Assembly: GCF_006151805.1 (NCBI RefSeq)
Contig: NZ_VDDA01000004.1
Coordinates: forward strand, 363,519 to 427,518
Length of the DNA: 64,000 nt
Direction: 5' to 3'
Source of the DNA: Methylobacterium terricola
GTDB taxonomy: Bacteria; Pseudomonadota; Alphaproteobacteria; Rhizobiales; Beijerinckiaceae
Shown here one piece after another: positions 1 to 8,057 of this stretch. A program made the position numbers and the translations under genes. Each line of letters starts with the position of its first letter. Within the stretch, counting starts at the first letter, position 1. The notes beneath the pieces were generated by a model. It had not been told where the DNA came from, did no database searches, and saw only the letters and a list, made by a program, of their open reading frames with translations.

Positions 1-1358
1 GGACCGAGGAGCGCCTGAGCGGCGGCTCGACGCCGGAGGCCTTCGGCGCCAACAACAGCGGCACGGGGGTCGGCGGCTCGACCCTGCATTGGGGCGCCTT
101 CGTGCCCCGGGCCGATCCCCGCGACTTCCGGCTGAACACGGAGAGCGGCGAGGGCTGCGACTGGCCGATCGACCACGCCGAACTGGTACCGTTCTACGAC
201 CGCGTCGAGGCCTTCATCGGCACGTCGGGCCCGACGCCGTATCCGTGGGACGAGGCCCGCCGCTTCCCGCTGCCGCCGGTCCTGCGCAACGGCCCGGCCC
301 AGCTGATGGCCTCGGCCTGCGACCGGCTCGGCATCGCGGCGACCGACGCCCCGGCGGCGGTGGTCTCGCGCGACTTTACGGTCGATCCGTCGGTGCCGGA
401 GCGCAAGGCCTGCATCAATTGCGGCTTCTGCCACCAGGGCTGCCGCACCCGCGCCAAGGCCAGCATGGACGTGACCTACCTGCCCCTGGCGGTCGCGCGC
501 GGGGCCGAGATCCGCTCTGACGCCCGGATGCACGGGGTCGAGCGCGACAAGGCCGGGCGGATCACGGCGGTGATCTACCGCAGCGGCGGCCGCGACCACC
601 GCCAGCTTTGCGCCCACCTGATCCTGTGCGCCGGCGCCGTCGAGACGCCGCGCCTCCTGCTCCATCTCGACCTCGCCACCGGCAGCGGCCAGGTCGGGCG
701 GAACTATATCGGCCACGTCGCGACACAGGTCTGGGGCACCTTCGCCGACGAGGTCGGCATGAACCGGGGCTACCCGTCCTCGCTCATCACCGAGGATTTC
801 ACCCGGCCGAAGGGGGCCGACTTCGCCGGCGGCTACCTGGTGCAGAGCCTCGGCGTCGAGCCGCTGACCTGGGCCAATTCCGTCGCCCGCGGCCGCGGCC
901 TGTGGGGCCGGGCGCTGACGGACTACCTGAAGCAGTACAACCGCGTCGCCGGCATCGGCATCAACGGCGAGACGCTGCCCTGCGACGCGAATGTCCTGAC
1001 CCTGTCGGACGAGACCGACGCGCTCGGGATGCGCAAGGCGCAGATCGATTTCGGCTACGGCTCGAACGAGGACGCCCTCAACCGCCACGCCACGAAGCTG
1101 ATGCGGGAGATCTGGGAGGCGGCCGGGGCCCAGGACGTCTGGGTGCTGGAGCGGGTCGCCCACACGCTCGGCACCTGCCGGATGGGACGGAACCCGGACG
1201 CCTCGGTGGTCGATGCCGTCGGGCGCAGCCACGAGGTCGAGAATCTGTGGATCTGCGACGGGTCGGTCTTCCCGAGCTCGCTCGCGGCGAATCCGGCTCT
1301 CACCATCATGGCGCTGTCCTTACGCACCGCAGGTGCGTTCCTGAAAGGCAACCGATGA
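1..1358 (+). CDS. GMC-family FAD-dependent oxidoreductase, 3' part
   Basis: The reading frame is open from base 3, so the start lies outside the window; 451 residues are visible. The family uses FAD to oxidise alcohols or sugars. Visible marks are a Gly-rich stretch with Gly-Gly-Ser-Thr-Leu-His-Trp near the left edge, the HTLGTCRMG segment with the likely catalytic His, and the C-terminal block ending in NPALTIMALSLRTA typical of GMC_oxred_C. Four Cys codons at 411, 420, 429 and 441 give C-x2-C-x2-C-x3-C (CINCGFCHQGC), a pattern seen in membrane-linked GMC dehydrogenases. The stop overlaps the start of the following SDR gene (ATGA), so the two are co-translated. The substrate cannot be told. 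Confidence 0.93.
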   Translation, partial: TEERLSGGSTPEAFGANNSGTGVGGSTLHWGAFVPRADPRDFRLNTESGEGCDWPIDHAELVPFYDRVEAFIGTSGPTPYPWDEARRFPLPPVLRNGPAQLMASACDRLGIAATDAPAAVVSRDFTVDPSVPERKACINCGFCHQGCRTRAKASMDVTYLPLAVARGAEIRSDARMHGVERDKAGRITAVIYRSGGRDHRQLCAHLILCAGAVETPRLLLHLDLATGSGQVGRNYIGHVATQVWGTFADEVGMNRGYPSSLITEDFTRPKGADFAGGYLVQSLGVEPLTWANSVARGRGLWGRALTDYLKQYNRVAGIGINGETLPCDANVLTLSDETDALGMRKAQIDFGYGSNEDALNRHATKLMREIWEAAGAQDVWVLERVAHTLGTCRMGRNPDASVVDAVGRSHEVENLWICDGSVFPSSLAANPALTIMALSLRTAGAFLKGNR

Positions 1359-2233
1359 GCGACGATCCCCGCACGGCCGGCCCCCGGCCGCCCTTCCCCG
1401 GCGCGCAGCAGCAGCCGCGCCCCGGCCTCACCGGCCCGATGGATCCGCCGCCCGATCACGGCGAGGGGTCCTACGTCGGCAAGGGCCTGCTCACCGACAG
1501 GATCGCGCTGATCACCGGGGGCGATTCCGGCATCGGCCGGGCGGTCGCCATCGCGTATGCCCGCGAGGGCGCGGATGTCGCGATCTCCTATCTCGAGTCG
1601 GAGGAGGAGGACGCGCAAGCGACGAAGACCTGGGTCGAGAAGGCCGGACGGCGCTGCCTGCTCCTGCCGGGCGACCTGCGCGACGAGGCGCATTGCCGGG
1701 CGATCGTCGCGAGGACCGCGGCGGAGTTCGGCCGCATCGACGTGCTCGTCAACAACGCGGCCGCCCAGGTGGTGAACGAGGGCCTCGACGACGTCACCGC
1801 CCACGACGTCGAGGGCTCGTTCCGCGCCAACGTCTTCGCGATGATCTACCTGTCGCAAGCGGCGGTGCCGCATATGCGGCCGGGCTCGGCGATCGTGAAC
1901 TCGACGAGCCAGCAGGCCAAGGTCGCGGATGCCAGCATGCTGGTCTACGCCGCCACCAAGGGGGCGATCAGCACCCTGACCGTCGGGCTGTCGAACCTGC
2001 TGGCGCCGAAGGGCATCCGGGTCAATTGCGTCGCCCCCGGCCCGGTCTGGACCCCGATCCAGCCGATCGTGAAGAAGCCCGAGCAGATCGAGCAGCTCGG
2101 CGCCGACACGCCGCTGGGCCGGGCCGGCCAGCCGGCGGAGCTGGCCCCGGCCTACGTGCTCCTCGCCTCGCGGGAGGGCAGCTACATGACCGGCGCCCTG
2201 GTGCCGGTCACCGGCGGCCAGCCGATGCTCTGA
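1355..2233 (+). CDS. SDR-family oxidoreductase with N-terminal proline-rich extension
   Basis: 292 residues; classical short-chain dehydrogenase/reductase using NAD(P)H. The cofactor motif TGGDSGIG is at residues 54-61, NNAA at 133-136, and the catalytic set is Ser185, Tyr198 and Lys202 (YAATK). About 45 residues rich in Pro and Gly precede the Rossmann fold, as in the general-stress/glucose-dehydrogenase-like SDRs found in many bacteria. The ATG overlaps the stop of the GMC oxidoreductase, so both may act on the same substrate class. The exact reaction is unknown; a stress-induced role is an inference from the subfamily look and the neighbouring dps. Confidence 0.93.
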   Translation: MSDDPRTAGPRPPFPGAQQQPRPGLTGPMDPPPDHGEGSYVGKGLLTDRIALITGGDSGIGRAVAIAYAREGADVAISYLESEEEDAQATKTWVEKAGRRCLLLPGDLRDEAHCRAIVARTAAEFGRIDVLVNNAAAQVVNEGLDDVTAHDVEGSFRANVFAMIYLSQAAVPHMRPGSAIVNSTSQQAKVADASMLVYAATKGAISTLTVGLSNLLAPKGIRVNCVAPGPVWTPIQPIVKKPEQIEQLGADTPLGRAGQPAELAPAYVLLASREGSYMTGALVPVTGGQPML

Positions 2234-2376
2234 CGGAAGGTCAGGGTTTCGCCCGGCGGGGTGTCTGCCCGGGTACCCCGCCCTAGCTCCTCCATCATCG
2301 GACGGGCCCGATGCGGGACCGTCCCACCGCTCCGGCGAAAAGTCCGGGACGGATCACGAAACCCCTCCGCAGCATC

Positions 2377-2401
2377 GGAACGGCCGCCCCCCGGCCTCGT
2401 T
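2377..2401 (+). promoter_or_regulatory. EcfG-type general stress promoter of dps
   Basis: GGAAC at 2377-2381, a 16-bp spacer, and CGTT at 2398-2401, about 29 bp before the dps ATG. This matches the GGAAC-N16/17-CGTT pattern known for the alphaproteobacterial stress sigma factor EcfG (PhyR-NepR-EcfG pathway). Dps is an expected member of that regulon. Confidence 0.7.
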
Positions 2402-2429
2402 GTTGCGGGAAATCCACGGAGTACTCGAC

Positions 2430-2984
2430 ATGGCGGATTCCCAGGGCAAGGCCGGTACGCCCCGCAGCCACCGCACCCGCAACAACACCGACTCGAACGC
2501 CAAGCGCGTCTCGATCGAGACCCTGAATGCCCGGCTCGCCGACGGCATCGACTTGGCGCTCGACGTGAAGCAGGCGCACTGGAACCTGAAGGGCCCGCAA
2601 TTCATCGGCATCCACGAGATGCTCGACGGATTCCGTACCGAGCTCGACGATCTCAACGACAAGGTCGCGGAGCGGGCCGTGCAGCTCGGCGGCACGGCGC
2701 TCGGCACCGCCACGGTGGTGTCCGCCACCTCGAAGCTGACCCCCTACCCGACCGACGTCTACGCCATCGCCGACCACCTCTCGGCCCTGATCGACCGCTA
2801 CGCGGCCTACGCCAACGCCGTGCGCGAGAACATCGACCAGACCGACGAGGCCGGCGACCCGGACACCGCCGACCTGTTCACCGAGGTGTCGCGCGCCGTC
2901 GACAAGCAGCTGTGGTTCCTCGAGGCCCACGTGCAGGAGCCGACCGGTGCGATGCGCGACGGCGACGGCAAGGGCGCGCGCTGA
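2430..2984 (+). CDS. dps: Dps DNA-starvation/iron-storage protein
   Basis: 184 residues from the ATG at 2430, chosen because GGAG (2418-2421) sits in front of it; an upstream in-frame TTG at 2400 lacks support. Dps forms a 12-subunit cage that oxidises Fe(II) with H2O2 and can coat DNA. The ferroxidase signature is visible: His50-Trp-Asn, His62, Asp66, and the D-x3-E pair Asp77/Glu81. A basic N-terminal tail (about residues 1-28, several Lys/Arg) may bind DNA. It is preceded by an EcfG-type promoter and followed by an intrinsic terminator at 3079, so it is probably a single-gene transcript. Confidence 0.96.
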   Translation: MADSQGKAGTPRSHRTRNNTDSNAKRVSIETLNARLADGIDLALDVKQAHWNLKGPQFIGIHEMLDGFRTELDDLNDKVAERAVQLGGTALGTATVVSATSKLTPYPTDVYAIADHLSALIDRYAAYANAVRENIDQTDEAGDPDTADLFTEVSRAVDKQLWFLEAHVQEPTGAMRDGDGKGAR

Positions 2985-3078
2985 GGCGGGCTTTGGAGAG
3001 CAGGGGCTTGCGGTTGAGCCGGCCCTGGCTTTGAAATCAATATCGGTTCGCCCACGCTGAACACTCGAAGCGTGACCC

Positions 3079-3110
3079 GCCTCCCCCGCCCTGGGGGAGG
3101 CATTTTTTAT
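3079..3110 (+). terminator. Rho-independent terminator after dps
   Basis: A perfect 9-bp stem (3079-3087 with 3093-3101, GCCTCCCCC/GGGGGAGGC), 5-nt loop, followed by ATTTTTTAT. It lies 95 bp after the dps stop. Confidence 0.9.
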
Positions 3111-3181
3111 GTGCGAGGACAGGTATCGACGGGGGAGGAACGGCCGGTTACGCTAGGTCATGGACCAGTGAGGCCGCCTGC

Positions 3182-3442
3182 GTGACCGAGGCCACGTCTG
3201 ATGCAGCCGAGATTGCTGCGCGTCGCAAGCACGTCGCGAAGCGCCTGAACGAACATCTCAAGCTGTTGGCGGCCTACATGAATGCCATGGCGATCGCAGT
3301 CGCTGGCGCGGCCATCATCGTACCGTTGGTCAGCAGTCCGAATGCAGCCTTGGGTCGGTCGCACCTCTCTTGGTTCGCGGCCGCTCTCGCCTTACATTGC
3401 GTCGGTCACGTCGTGATCAGATTTCTGCCCCGGGAGGAGTGA
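3182..3442 (+). CDS. Small two-helix membrane protein of unknown function
   Basis: 86 residues from a GTG start. No family recognised. The first ~27 residues are charged and probably helical. Two hydrophobic segments follow: about residues 30-52 (with AIAVAGAAIIVPL) and about 62-80 (WFAAALALHCVGHVVI). It is followed after 2 bp by a second small membrane gene, so the two probably form one unit. Codon use has more A/T-ending codons than the neighbours (for example tct, gat, att, ttg), suggesting more recent acquisition or relaxed selection. That the open frame is a real gene is inferred from this coupling and the good ribosome site of its partner. Confidence 0.6.
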   Translation: MTEATSDAAEIAARRKHVAKRLNEHLKLLAAYMNAMAIAVAGAAIIVPLVSSPNAALGRSHLSWFAAALALHCVGHVVIRFLPREE

Positions 3443-3444
3443 CG

Positions 3445-3588
3445 ATGCCCTGGGACGCCACCCTCGCAATGCTCGGCTTCGCCCTGTTCATCTCGGTAAC
3501 GGGCATCACCGGTGCTTGGTACGCCGTCTACCGCTTCGAGCGGAAATACGGTCAGGCGGGGCGCACCGGCACCCCGCCCGCCGCGTAG
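3445..3588 (+). CDS. 47-residue single-span membrane protein
   Basis: ATG at 3445, two bases after the stop of the preceding gene, with a strong ribosome-binding site GGGAGGAG just upstream. The product has one hydrophobic span at about residues 4-26, then a basic segment (YRFERKYG) and a short Pro/Ala tail. Probably co-translated with the 86-residue membrane protein before it. No family recognised. Its stop codon lies in a short inverted repeat that also holds the ilvN stop on the other strand. Confidence 0.6.
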   Translation: MPWDATLAMLGFALFISVTGITGAWYAVYRFERKYGQAGRTGTPPAA

Positions 3589-3599
3589 CGAAACGCTAC
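3585..3599. repeat. Inverted repeat spanning two convergent stop codons
   Basis: GTAGCG-AAA-CGCTAC. The TAG of the small membrane gene (+) is in the left arm and the TAG of ilvN (-) in the right arm; the convergent genes are 7 bp apart. There is no T-tract, so it is not a standard terminator. Confidence 0.6.
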
Positions 3600-4138
3600 A
3601 TCGCCTCCGGGCCACGGCCCATCGCGGCGACACCGGTCCGCGACACCTCGACCAGCCCCACCGACGCCATCAGCTTGACGAACCGGTCGATCTCGTCGGT
3701 CGAGCCGGTCAGCTCGAACACGAAGGACGAGAGCGTCGCATCGAGGGTACGGGCGCCGAAGGCCGCCGCGAGGCGCATCGCCTCGACCCGGTGCTCACCC
3801 TTGCCGGCCACCTTCACCAGCGCCAGCTCCCGCTCGAGCGAGTCGCCCTGAAGCGTCAGGTCGACCACCCGGTGCACCGGCACGAGGCGGTCGAGCTGGG
3901 CCTTGATCTGCTCGATCACCGCGTTGGTGCCCGCGGTCACGATGGTGATGCGCGAGATGTGCCGGGCCTGCTCGGTCTCCGAGACGGTCAGGCTCTCGAT
4001 GTTGTAGCCGCGGCCGGAGAACAGGCCGGCGATGCGGGCGAGCACGCCGGGCTCGTTGTCGACGATGACCGCCAGGGTATGGCGGTTCACCGGCTCGACG
4101 CGGACCGGATCGGGGTAGTGGGTGTTCATGGCGTTCAT
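3596..4138 (-). CDS. ilvN: Acetolactate synthase small (regulatory) subunit
   Basis: 180 residues. The N-terminal ACT domain (about residues 20-95; NRHTLAVIVDNEPGVLARI) binds valine for feedback inhibition. The C-terminal half is the conserved ALS_ss_C domain. It activates the catalytic subunit encoded 29 bp upstream (ilvB) for the first step of branched-chain amino acid synthesis. The start at 4138 was chosen because AGGA lies about 3-6 nt before it; a second ATG is at 4129. Expected to be co-transcribed with ilvB and controlled by the ilv leader attenuator. Confidence 0.97.
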   Translation of the reverse strand: MNAMNTHYPDPVRVEPVNRHTLAVIVDNEPGVLARIAGLFSGRGYNIESLTVSETEQARHISRITIVTAGTNAVIEQIKAQLDRLVPVHRVVDLTLQGDSLERELALVKVAGKGEHRVEAMRLAAAFGARTLDATLSSFVFELTGSTDEIDRFVKLMASVGLVEVSRTGVAAMGRGPEAM

Positions 4139-4167
4139 CGTCCTAAACCCTGTAGACCCTTGCCCGC

Positions 4168-5946
4168 TCAGACCAGCATCTTGCCTTCGTCGGAGATCAC
4201 GTCGCCCAGATCCGCCCCGGTCTCGCCGAGGTAGTCCGAGAGCAGCATCTCGTTATGCGCCTTGCCCGACGGGATCATCGGGAAGCAATTCTCGGTCTTG
4301 TCGACGATGCAGTCGAAGATGACCGGGCCGTCATAATCCAGCATTTCGGCGATCGCCGCGTCGAGGCTGCCGGGATCCGAGCAGCGGATGCCCTTGGCGC
4401 CGTAGGCCTCGGCGAGCTTGACGAAGTCGGGCAGGCTCTCCGAATAGCTCTCGGAGTAGCGCGAGCCGTGCAGCAGCTGCTGCCACTGGCGCACCATGCC
4501 CATATACTCGTTGTTCAGGATGAAGATCTTGACCGGCAGGCGGTACTGCACGGCGGTCGACATCTCCTGGATGTTCATCTGGATCGAGGCCTCGCCGGCG
4601 ATATCGATCACCAGCGCGCCGCGATGGGCGAGCTGGGCGCCGATCGCCGCCGGCAGGCCGTAGCCCATCGTGCCCAAGCCCCCCGAGGTCATCCAGCGGT
4701 TCGGCTCGTCGAACTTGTAGTACTGCGCCGCCCACATCTGGTGCTGGCCGACCTCCGTGGTGACGTAGGTCTCGCGCCCCTTGGTCGCCTCATAGAGGCG
4801 CTGGACGGCGTATTGCGGCTTGATGGTGGTGCCCGACGGCCAGTAGCCGAGGCACTCGCGCGCCTTCCAGCCGCGGATCTTCGACAGCCACTCGGTCAGG
4901 CGGCCCTGGTCGGGCTCCGGCGTCACCGCCCGCCACTCGCGCAGCATGTCGCGGAGCACCGAGCCGCAATCGCCGATGATGCCGATATCGGCCTTGACGG
5001 TCTTGTTGATCGACGAGGCGTCGATATCGACGTGGATCTTCTTGGAGAAGGGCGAGAAGGCGTCGAGCCGGCCGGTGATGCGGTCGTCGAAGCGCGCGCC
5101 GATGCACACCATGACGTCGCATTCGTGCATCGCCAGGTTGGCCTCGTAGGTCCCGTGCATGCCCAGCATGCCGAGGAACTGCGGGTCCGAGCCGGGGAAG
5201 GCCCCGAGGCCCATCAGCGTCGAGGTGACCGGGAAGCCGGTGGCGCGGGCGAGCTCGCGCAGCAGCTCGGAGGCCTCGGGACCCGCGTTGATGACGCCGC
5301 CACCGGTATAGAAGACAGGCCGGCGCGCGCCGGCCATCAGCGCCACGGCGGCGCGGATCTTCTCCGGATCGCCCTGGGTCTGCGGGTTGTAGGTCTTGTG
5401 GCTGTTGTCGACCGGGCGGCGGTAGAGGCCGCTGGCGAACTGGATGTCCTTCGGCAGATCGATGACCACCGGGCCGGGCCGGCCGTGCGAGGCGACATAG
5501 AACGCCTCGTGCAGGATCCGCGGCAGGTCCTCGATCGATTTGACGAGGTAATTGTGCTTGGTGCAGCTGCGGGTGATGCCGACCGTGTCGCATTCCTGGA
5601 ACGCGTCGGAGCCGATCAGGTGGGTCGGCACCTGGCCGGTGATGCAGACGAGCGGGACCGAATCGAGCAGCGCGTCGGTGAGGCCGGTGATGATGTTGGT
5701 GGCGCCCGGCCCCGAGGTGACGAGCACGCAGCCGACCTTGCCCGACGAGCGGGCATAGCCCTCGGCCGCGTGGACCGCGCCCTGCTCGTGCCGGACCAGG
5801 ATGTGCTTCACCGTCTCCTGATGGAAGAGCGCGTCGTAGATCGGCAGCACCGCGCCGCCCGGATAGCCGAACAGGGTGTCGACACCCTGATCCTGAAACG
5901 CCCGGATCACCATCTCGGCGCCCGTCATGACCTCGCCCGCACTCAT
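4168..5946 (-). CDS. ilvB: Acetolactate synthase large (catalytic) subunit
   Basis: 592 residues, the usual size for the ThDP enzyme that joins two pyruvates (or pyruvate and 2-oxobutyrate) to make acetolactate or acetohydroxybutyrate. The catalytic Glu54 lies in HEQGAVHAAEGYAR. The central domain binds FAD. The ThDP motif in the C-terminal domain reads GEASIQMN...ILNN, with Glu where the GDG/GDA motif usually has Asp. It precedes ilvN in one operon. The start is separated from an upstream intrinsic terminator by about 50 nt, which puts it downstream of an attenuator. The same protein is often called IlvI in alphaproteobacteria. Confidence 0.97.
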   Translation of the reverse strand: MSAGEVMTGAEMVIRAFQDQGVDTLFGYPGGAVLPIYDALFHQETVKHILVRHEQGAVHAAEGYARSSGKVGCVLVTSGPGATNIITGLTDALLDSVPLVCITGQVPTHLIGSDAFQECDTVGITRSCTKHNYLVKSIEDLPRILHEAFYVASHGRPGPVVIDLPKDIQFASGLYRRPVDNSHKTYNPQTQGDPEKIRAAVALMAGARRPVFYTGGGVINAGPEASELLRELARATGFPVTSTLMGLGAFPGSDPQFLGMLGMHGTYEANLAMHECDVMVCIGARFDDRITGRLDAFSPFSKKIHVDIDASSINKTVKADIGIIGDCGSVLRDMLREWRAVTPEPDQGRLTEWLSKIRGWKARECLGYWPSGTTIKPQYAVQRLYEATKGRETYVTTEVGQHQMWAAQYYKFDEPNRWMTSGGLGTMGYGLPAAIGAQLAHRGALVIDIAGEASIQMNIQEMSTAVQYRLPVKIFILNNEYMGMVRQWQQLLHGSRYSESYSESLPDFVKLAEAYGAKGIRCSDPGSLDAAIAEMLDYDGPVIFDCIVDKTENCFPMIPSGKAHNEMLLSDYLGETGADLGDVISDEGKMLV

Positions 5947-5998
5947 CGTCGCGCTCCGTTCCTTGGTCTTGTCCGCGCTCTCGGGTCCGTTTTACGCA

Positions 5999-6023
5999 AC
6001 AAAAAAGGGCCCCGAAGGACCCT
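5999..6023 (-). terminator. Attenuator terminator of the ilvBN leader
   Basis: On the minus strand: 7-bp stem AGGGTCC/GGGCCCT (6017-6023 with 6006-6012, one G-T pair), TTCG tetraloop, then a run of six T. It lies between a leader peptide rich in branched-chain codons and ilvB, with no other gene in between, so it must act on ilvB transcription. Upstream, GCGCCACC in the leader can pair perfectly with GGTGGCGC just before this stem, and GGGCTT-GAG-AAGCCC forms a hairpin at the leader stop. The exact antiterminator pairing was not settled by eye. Confidence 0.8.
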
Positions 6024-6053
6024 GCACGCGCCACCCCTGGGATGCCGGGCTTC

Positions 6054-6104
6054 TCAAGCCCGCCCCTTCGGTGGCGCCTCCGCTACAATAAGGACCGTAC
6101 GCAT
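6054..6104 (-). CDS. ilvL: ilv leader peptide (attenuation)
   Basis: A 16-residue open frame read on the minus strand: MRTVLIVAEAPPKGRA, then TGA. Four consecutive codons, Val-Leu-Ile-Val (residues 4-7), are exactly the end products of the pathway. It lies 15 nt after the likely transcription start and 31 nt before the terminator hairpin in front of ilvB. By analogy with known leader-peptide attenuators, shortage of charged Val/Leu/Ile tRNA would stall the ribosome here and prevent termination. A GAG about 7 nt before ATG is a modest ribosome site. The peptide itself probably has no function. Confidence 0.8.
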   Translation of the reverse strand: MRTVLIVAEAPPKGRA

Positions 6105-6140
6105 GCTGCTCGAAAGCCTGCTGGTGAGAGAGTGGCGCGG

Positions 6141-6169
6141 ACCCTACGCCGCTCGACCGGCAGGGTCAA
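6141..6169 (-). promoter_or_regulatory. Promoter of the ilv leader and ilvBN
   Basis: Minus strand TTGACC (6164-6169), exact 17-bp spacer, TAGGGT (6141-6146). The predicted start of transcription is about 20-25 nt before the leader peptide ATG. The -35 is 5/6 of the housekeeping consensus; the -10 is weak. Confidence 0.55.
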
Positions 6170-6202
6170 CCGGTTATCGATCCGCGCGTCGACGCTTGAA
6201 CG

Positions 6203-6748
6203 TCAGCGGGGCTGCAGCGTCGGATAGGCCCGGCGCACGGCCCGCGCGATCAGCACCGCGAGCACGACCTTCACGGCATCGCCCGGCAGGAACCAGGCCG
6301 AGCCGATCGCCGCCTTGGCGAGGTCGATCCGGGCGACCGCGGCGATCCACGGGATGCCGACCGCGTAGGTGAGCACGATGCCGCCCAGCACCAGGATCAG
6401 CGCCTCCTTCCAGACGGTCAGCGCCTTCAGGTTGCGTTCGACCAGGAAGCCGATGACGAAGGCGGCGACCGGCCACATCAGCACGAAGCCGCCGCCCGGC
6501 CCCATGACGATGCCGAGCCCGCCGCGGCCGCCGGCCATCAGCGGCAGCCCGGCGCAGACCAGGACGACGAACAGGGCGAGCGCCGCGCCGCCGCGCTTCG
6601 CCCCGGCGATCGCGCCGGCGAGCATCGGCCCCATCGACTGCGCGGTGATCGGCACGCCGACGACCGGCAGGGTCACCGGCGGGAACAGGCCGAGGGCGGC
6701 GGTGAGGGCGGCGAAGAGCGCGACGAAGACGATGTCACGGGTCGACAT
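6203..6748 (-). CDS. bioY: BioY biotin-binding S component of ECF transporter
   Basis: 181 residues from the ATG at 6748. A very hydrophobic protein with about six membrane helices. Recognisable BioY blocks are the N-terminal ALFAALTAALG, PITAQSMGPMLAGAI, and the Gly-rich AGGRGGLGIVMGPGGGFVLMWPVAAFVIG. It binds biotin with high affinity and, with BioN and BioM, imports it. It is last in the bioM-bioN-bioY operon, 29 bp after bioN. No BioR-type operator (TTATnnATAA-like) was seen upstream of the operon. Confidence 0.95.
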   Translation of the reverse strand: MSTRDIVFVALFAALTAALGLFPPVTLPVVGVPITAQSMGPMLAGAIAGAKRGGAALALFVVLVCAGLPLMAGGRGGLGIVMGPGGGFVLMWPVAAFVIGFLVERNLKALTVWKEALILVLGGIVLTYAVGIPWIAAVARIDLAKAAIGSAWFLPGDAVKVVLAVLIARAVRRAYPTLQPR

Positions 6749-6777
6749 GGGAGTCCTTGAACGAAGAGAGGAGCGTG

Positions 6778-7386
6778 TCAGCCGTCGGCCCGGTCGGGAT
6801 CGTAGGACCGCGCGTCGATCGCCGCCGCGATGTCGTCGCTCATCTTCAGCATCCGCACGACGACCGGGACGGCGAGCGCCACCAGGCTGCCCTCCAGGCC
6901 GCGCGCCCGCTGGGCCTCGCGCACCTCGGCGGTGATGGCGGCGAGCACCGGGATGAAGCGCAAGGTGAGCGCGATGGCGAGCCCGACCTTCGCAGGGTTG
7001 GCGCCGAGCGGCCGCAACCAGGCGAGGCCGCGTTGCAGCGCCTCGATCAGGTCGGAGGACCGGGTGGTCAGGGTCACGAGGCCGGCGAGCAGCACCAGCG
7101 CCGCGAGGCGGGCGGCCACCAGCAGGCCGGCCTGCCAGCCGTCGAGGGCGAGCTGGACCAGGGCCAGGACCGCGAGGATCCAGGCGAGCGGCCGCAGCTG
7201 CGCCAGCACCAGCCGGGCCGGGATCGCGGCCAGGCCGTAGAGCAGACCCGCCCCTGCCAGCGCCGCGAGCGCGAAATCGAGACGCGGCCATGCGAACAGG
7301 ATCGTGCCGGCCGCAACGAGCGTGAGAATTTTGGCGCCCGGCGGGCAGCGATGGACGGGGCTCCGTCCTGGGACGTACGGGGTCAC
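6778..7386 (-). CDS. bioN: BioN, energy-coupling transmembrane (T) component
   Basis: 202 residues; CbiQ/EcfT family with several membrane helices and the cytoplasmic coupling motif A-R-G in [11 protein letters not shown], which contacts the ATPase. It couples ATP hydrolysis by BioM to BioY. Its start overlaps the bioM stop by 4 bp (ATGA), showing translational coupling. The first ~17 residues are polar, and an internal start cannot be excluded. Confidence 0.93.
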   Translation of the reverse strand: MTPYVPGRSPVHRCPPGAKILTLVAAGTILFAWPRLDFALAALAGAGLLYGLAAIPARLVLAQLRPLAWILAVLALVQLALDGWQAGLLVAARLAALVLLAGLVTLTTRSSDLIEALQRGLAWLRPLGANPAKVGLAIALTLRFIPVLAAITAEVREAQRARGLEGSLVALAVPVVVRMLKMSDDIAAAIDARSYDPDRADG

Positions 7387-8057
7387 GACATCCTCGCGAC
7401 ATAGGCCGGGAGCGCCGCCGCGGGCTTATCGTCGACGACGATGCGGCCATCCTCGAAGACCAGCACCCGGTCGAAATGCTCCAGGAAGGCGAGGTCGTGC
7501 GAGACGACGACCGCGCGCTGGGGCAGCGCATCGATGGCCTGCGCGATCCGGCGCTTGTTGCGCAGGTCGAGCAGCGTCGTCGGCTCGTCGAACACGATGA
7601 CGTCCGGGGCCATCGCCAGCACGCCGGCGAGGGCGAGCAACTGCTTCTGCCCGCCGCTGAGCAGATGGGCCGGATGCTCGGCGAGATCCTGCAGGTCGTA
7701 GCGGCGCAGGGCCTCGTCGACGCGACGGGCGATCTCGTCCTTCGCCAGCCCGAGATTCTTGAGCCCGAAGGCGAGGTCCTCCGCCACCACCGGCAGCACG
7801 ATCTGGTTGTCGGGATTCTGGAACACGAACCCGACCTTGCGGCGCACCGCCTTGCCGTCGCGGCGGGTGTCGAGCCCGTCGACCCGCACCGTGCCCCGGC
7901 TCGGCACCAGGAGGCCGTTGAGCAGGCGGGCGAAGGTGCTCTTGCCGCTGCCGTTGGCCCCGACCACCGCGATCCGCCGCTCCGTCAGGTCGAGGGTGAG
8001 GTCGCGCAGGACCTCGCGCTCCCCGAAGGCATGGCCGACCTGCCGGATCTCGATCAT
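7383..8057 (-). CDS. bioM: BioM, ATPase of the biotin ECF transporter
   Basis: 224 residues. ABC ATPase with Walker [10 protein letters not shown] (33-41), Q-loop Gln80, signature LSGGQ (133-137), and Walker B with catalytic Glu in VIVFDEP (153-159). First gene of bioMNY, arranged as in other alphaproteobacteria. It is divergent from the chemosensory operon across a 184-bp gap. Assigned to biotin rather than another ECF substrate because of the adjoining bioY. Confidence 0.94.
   Translation of the reverse strand: MIEIRQVGHAFGEREVLRDLTLDLTERRIAVVGANGSGKSTFARLLNGLLVPSRGTVRVDGLDTRRDGKAVRRKVGFVFQNPDNQIVLPVVAEDLAFGLKNLGLAKDEIARRVDEALRRYDLQDLAEHPAHLLSGGQKQLLALAGVLAMAPDVIVFDEPTTLLDLRNKRRIAQAIDALPQRAVVVSHDLAFLEHFDRVLVFEDGRIVVDDKPAAALPAYVARMS

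Noticed and set aside
5999..6023. The terminator before ilvB as the terminator of an upstream gene
   Set aside because: The upstream neighbour bioY is on the same strand but ends at 6203, and a promoter and leader ORF lie between. The terminator therefore belongs to the ilv leader.
6103..6240. A plus-strand frame (MLLESLL...) opposite the ilv leader
   Set aside because: It lies opposite the ilv promoter and leader, runs into bioY antisense and has no family resemblance.
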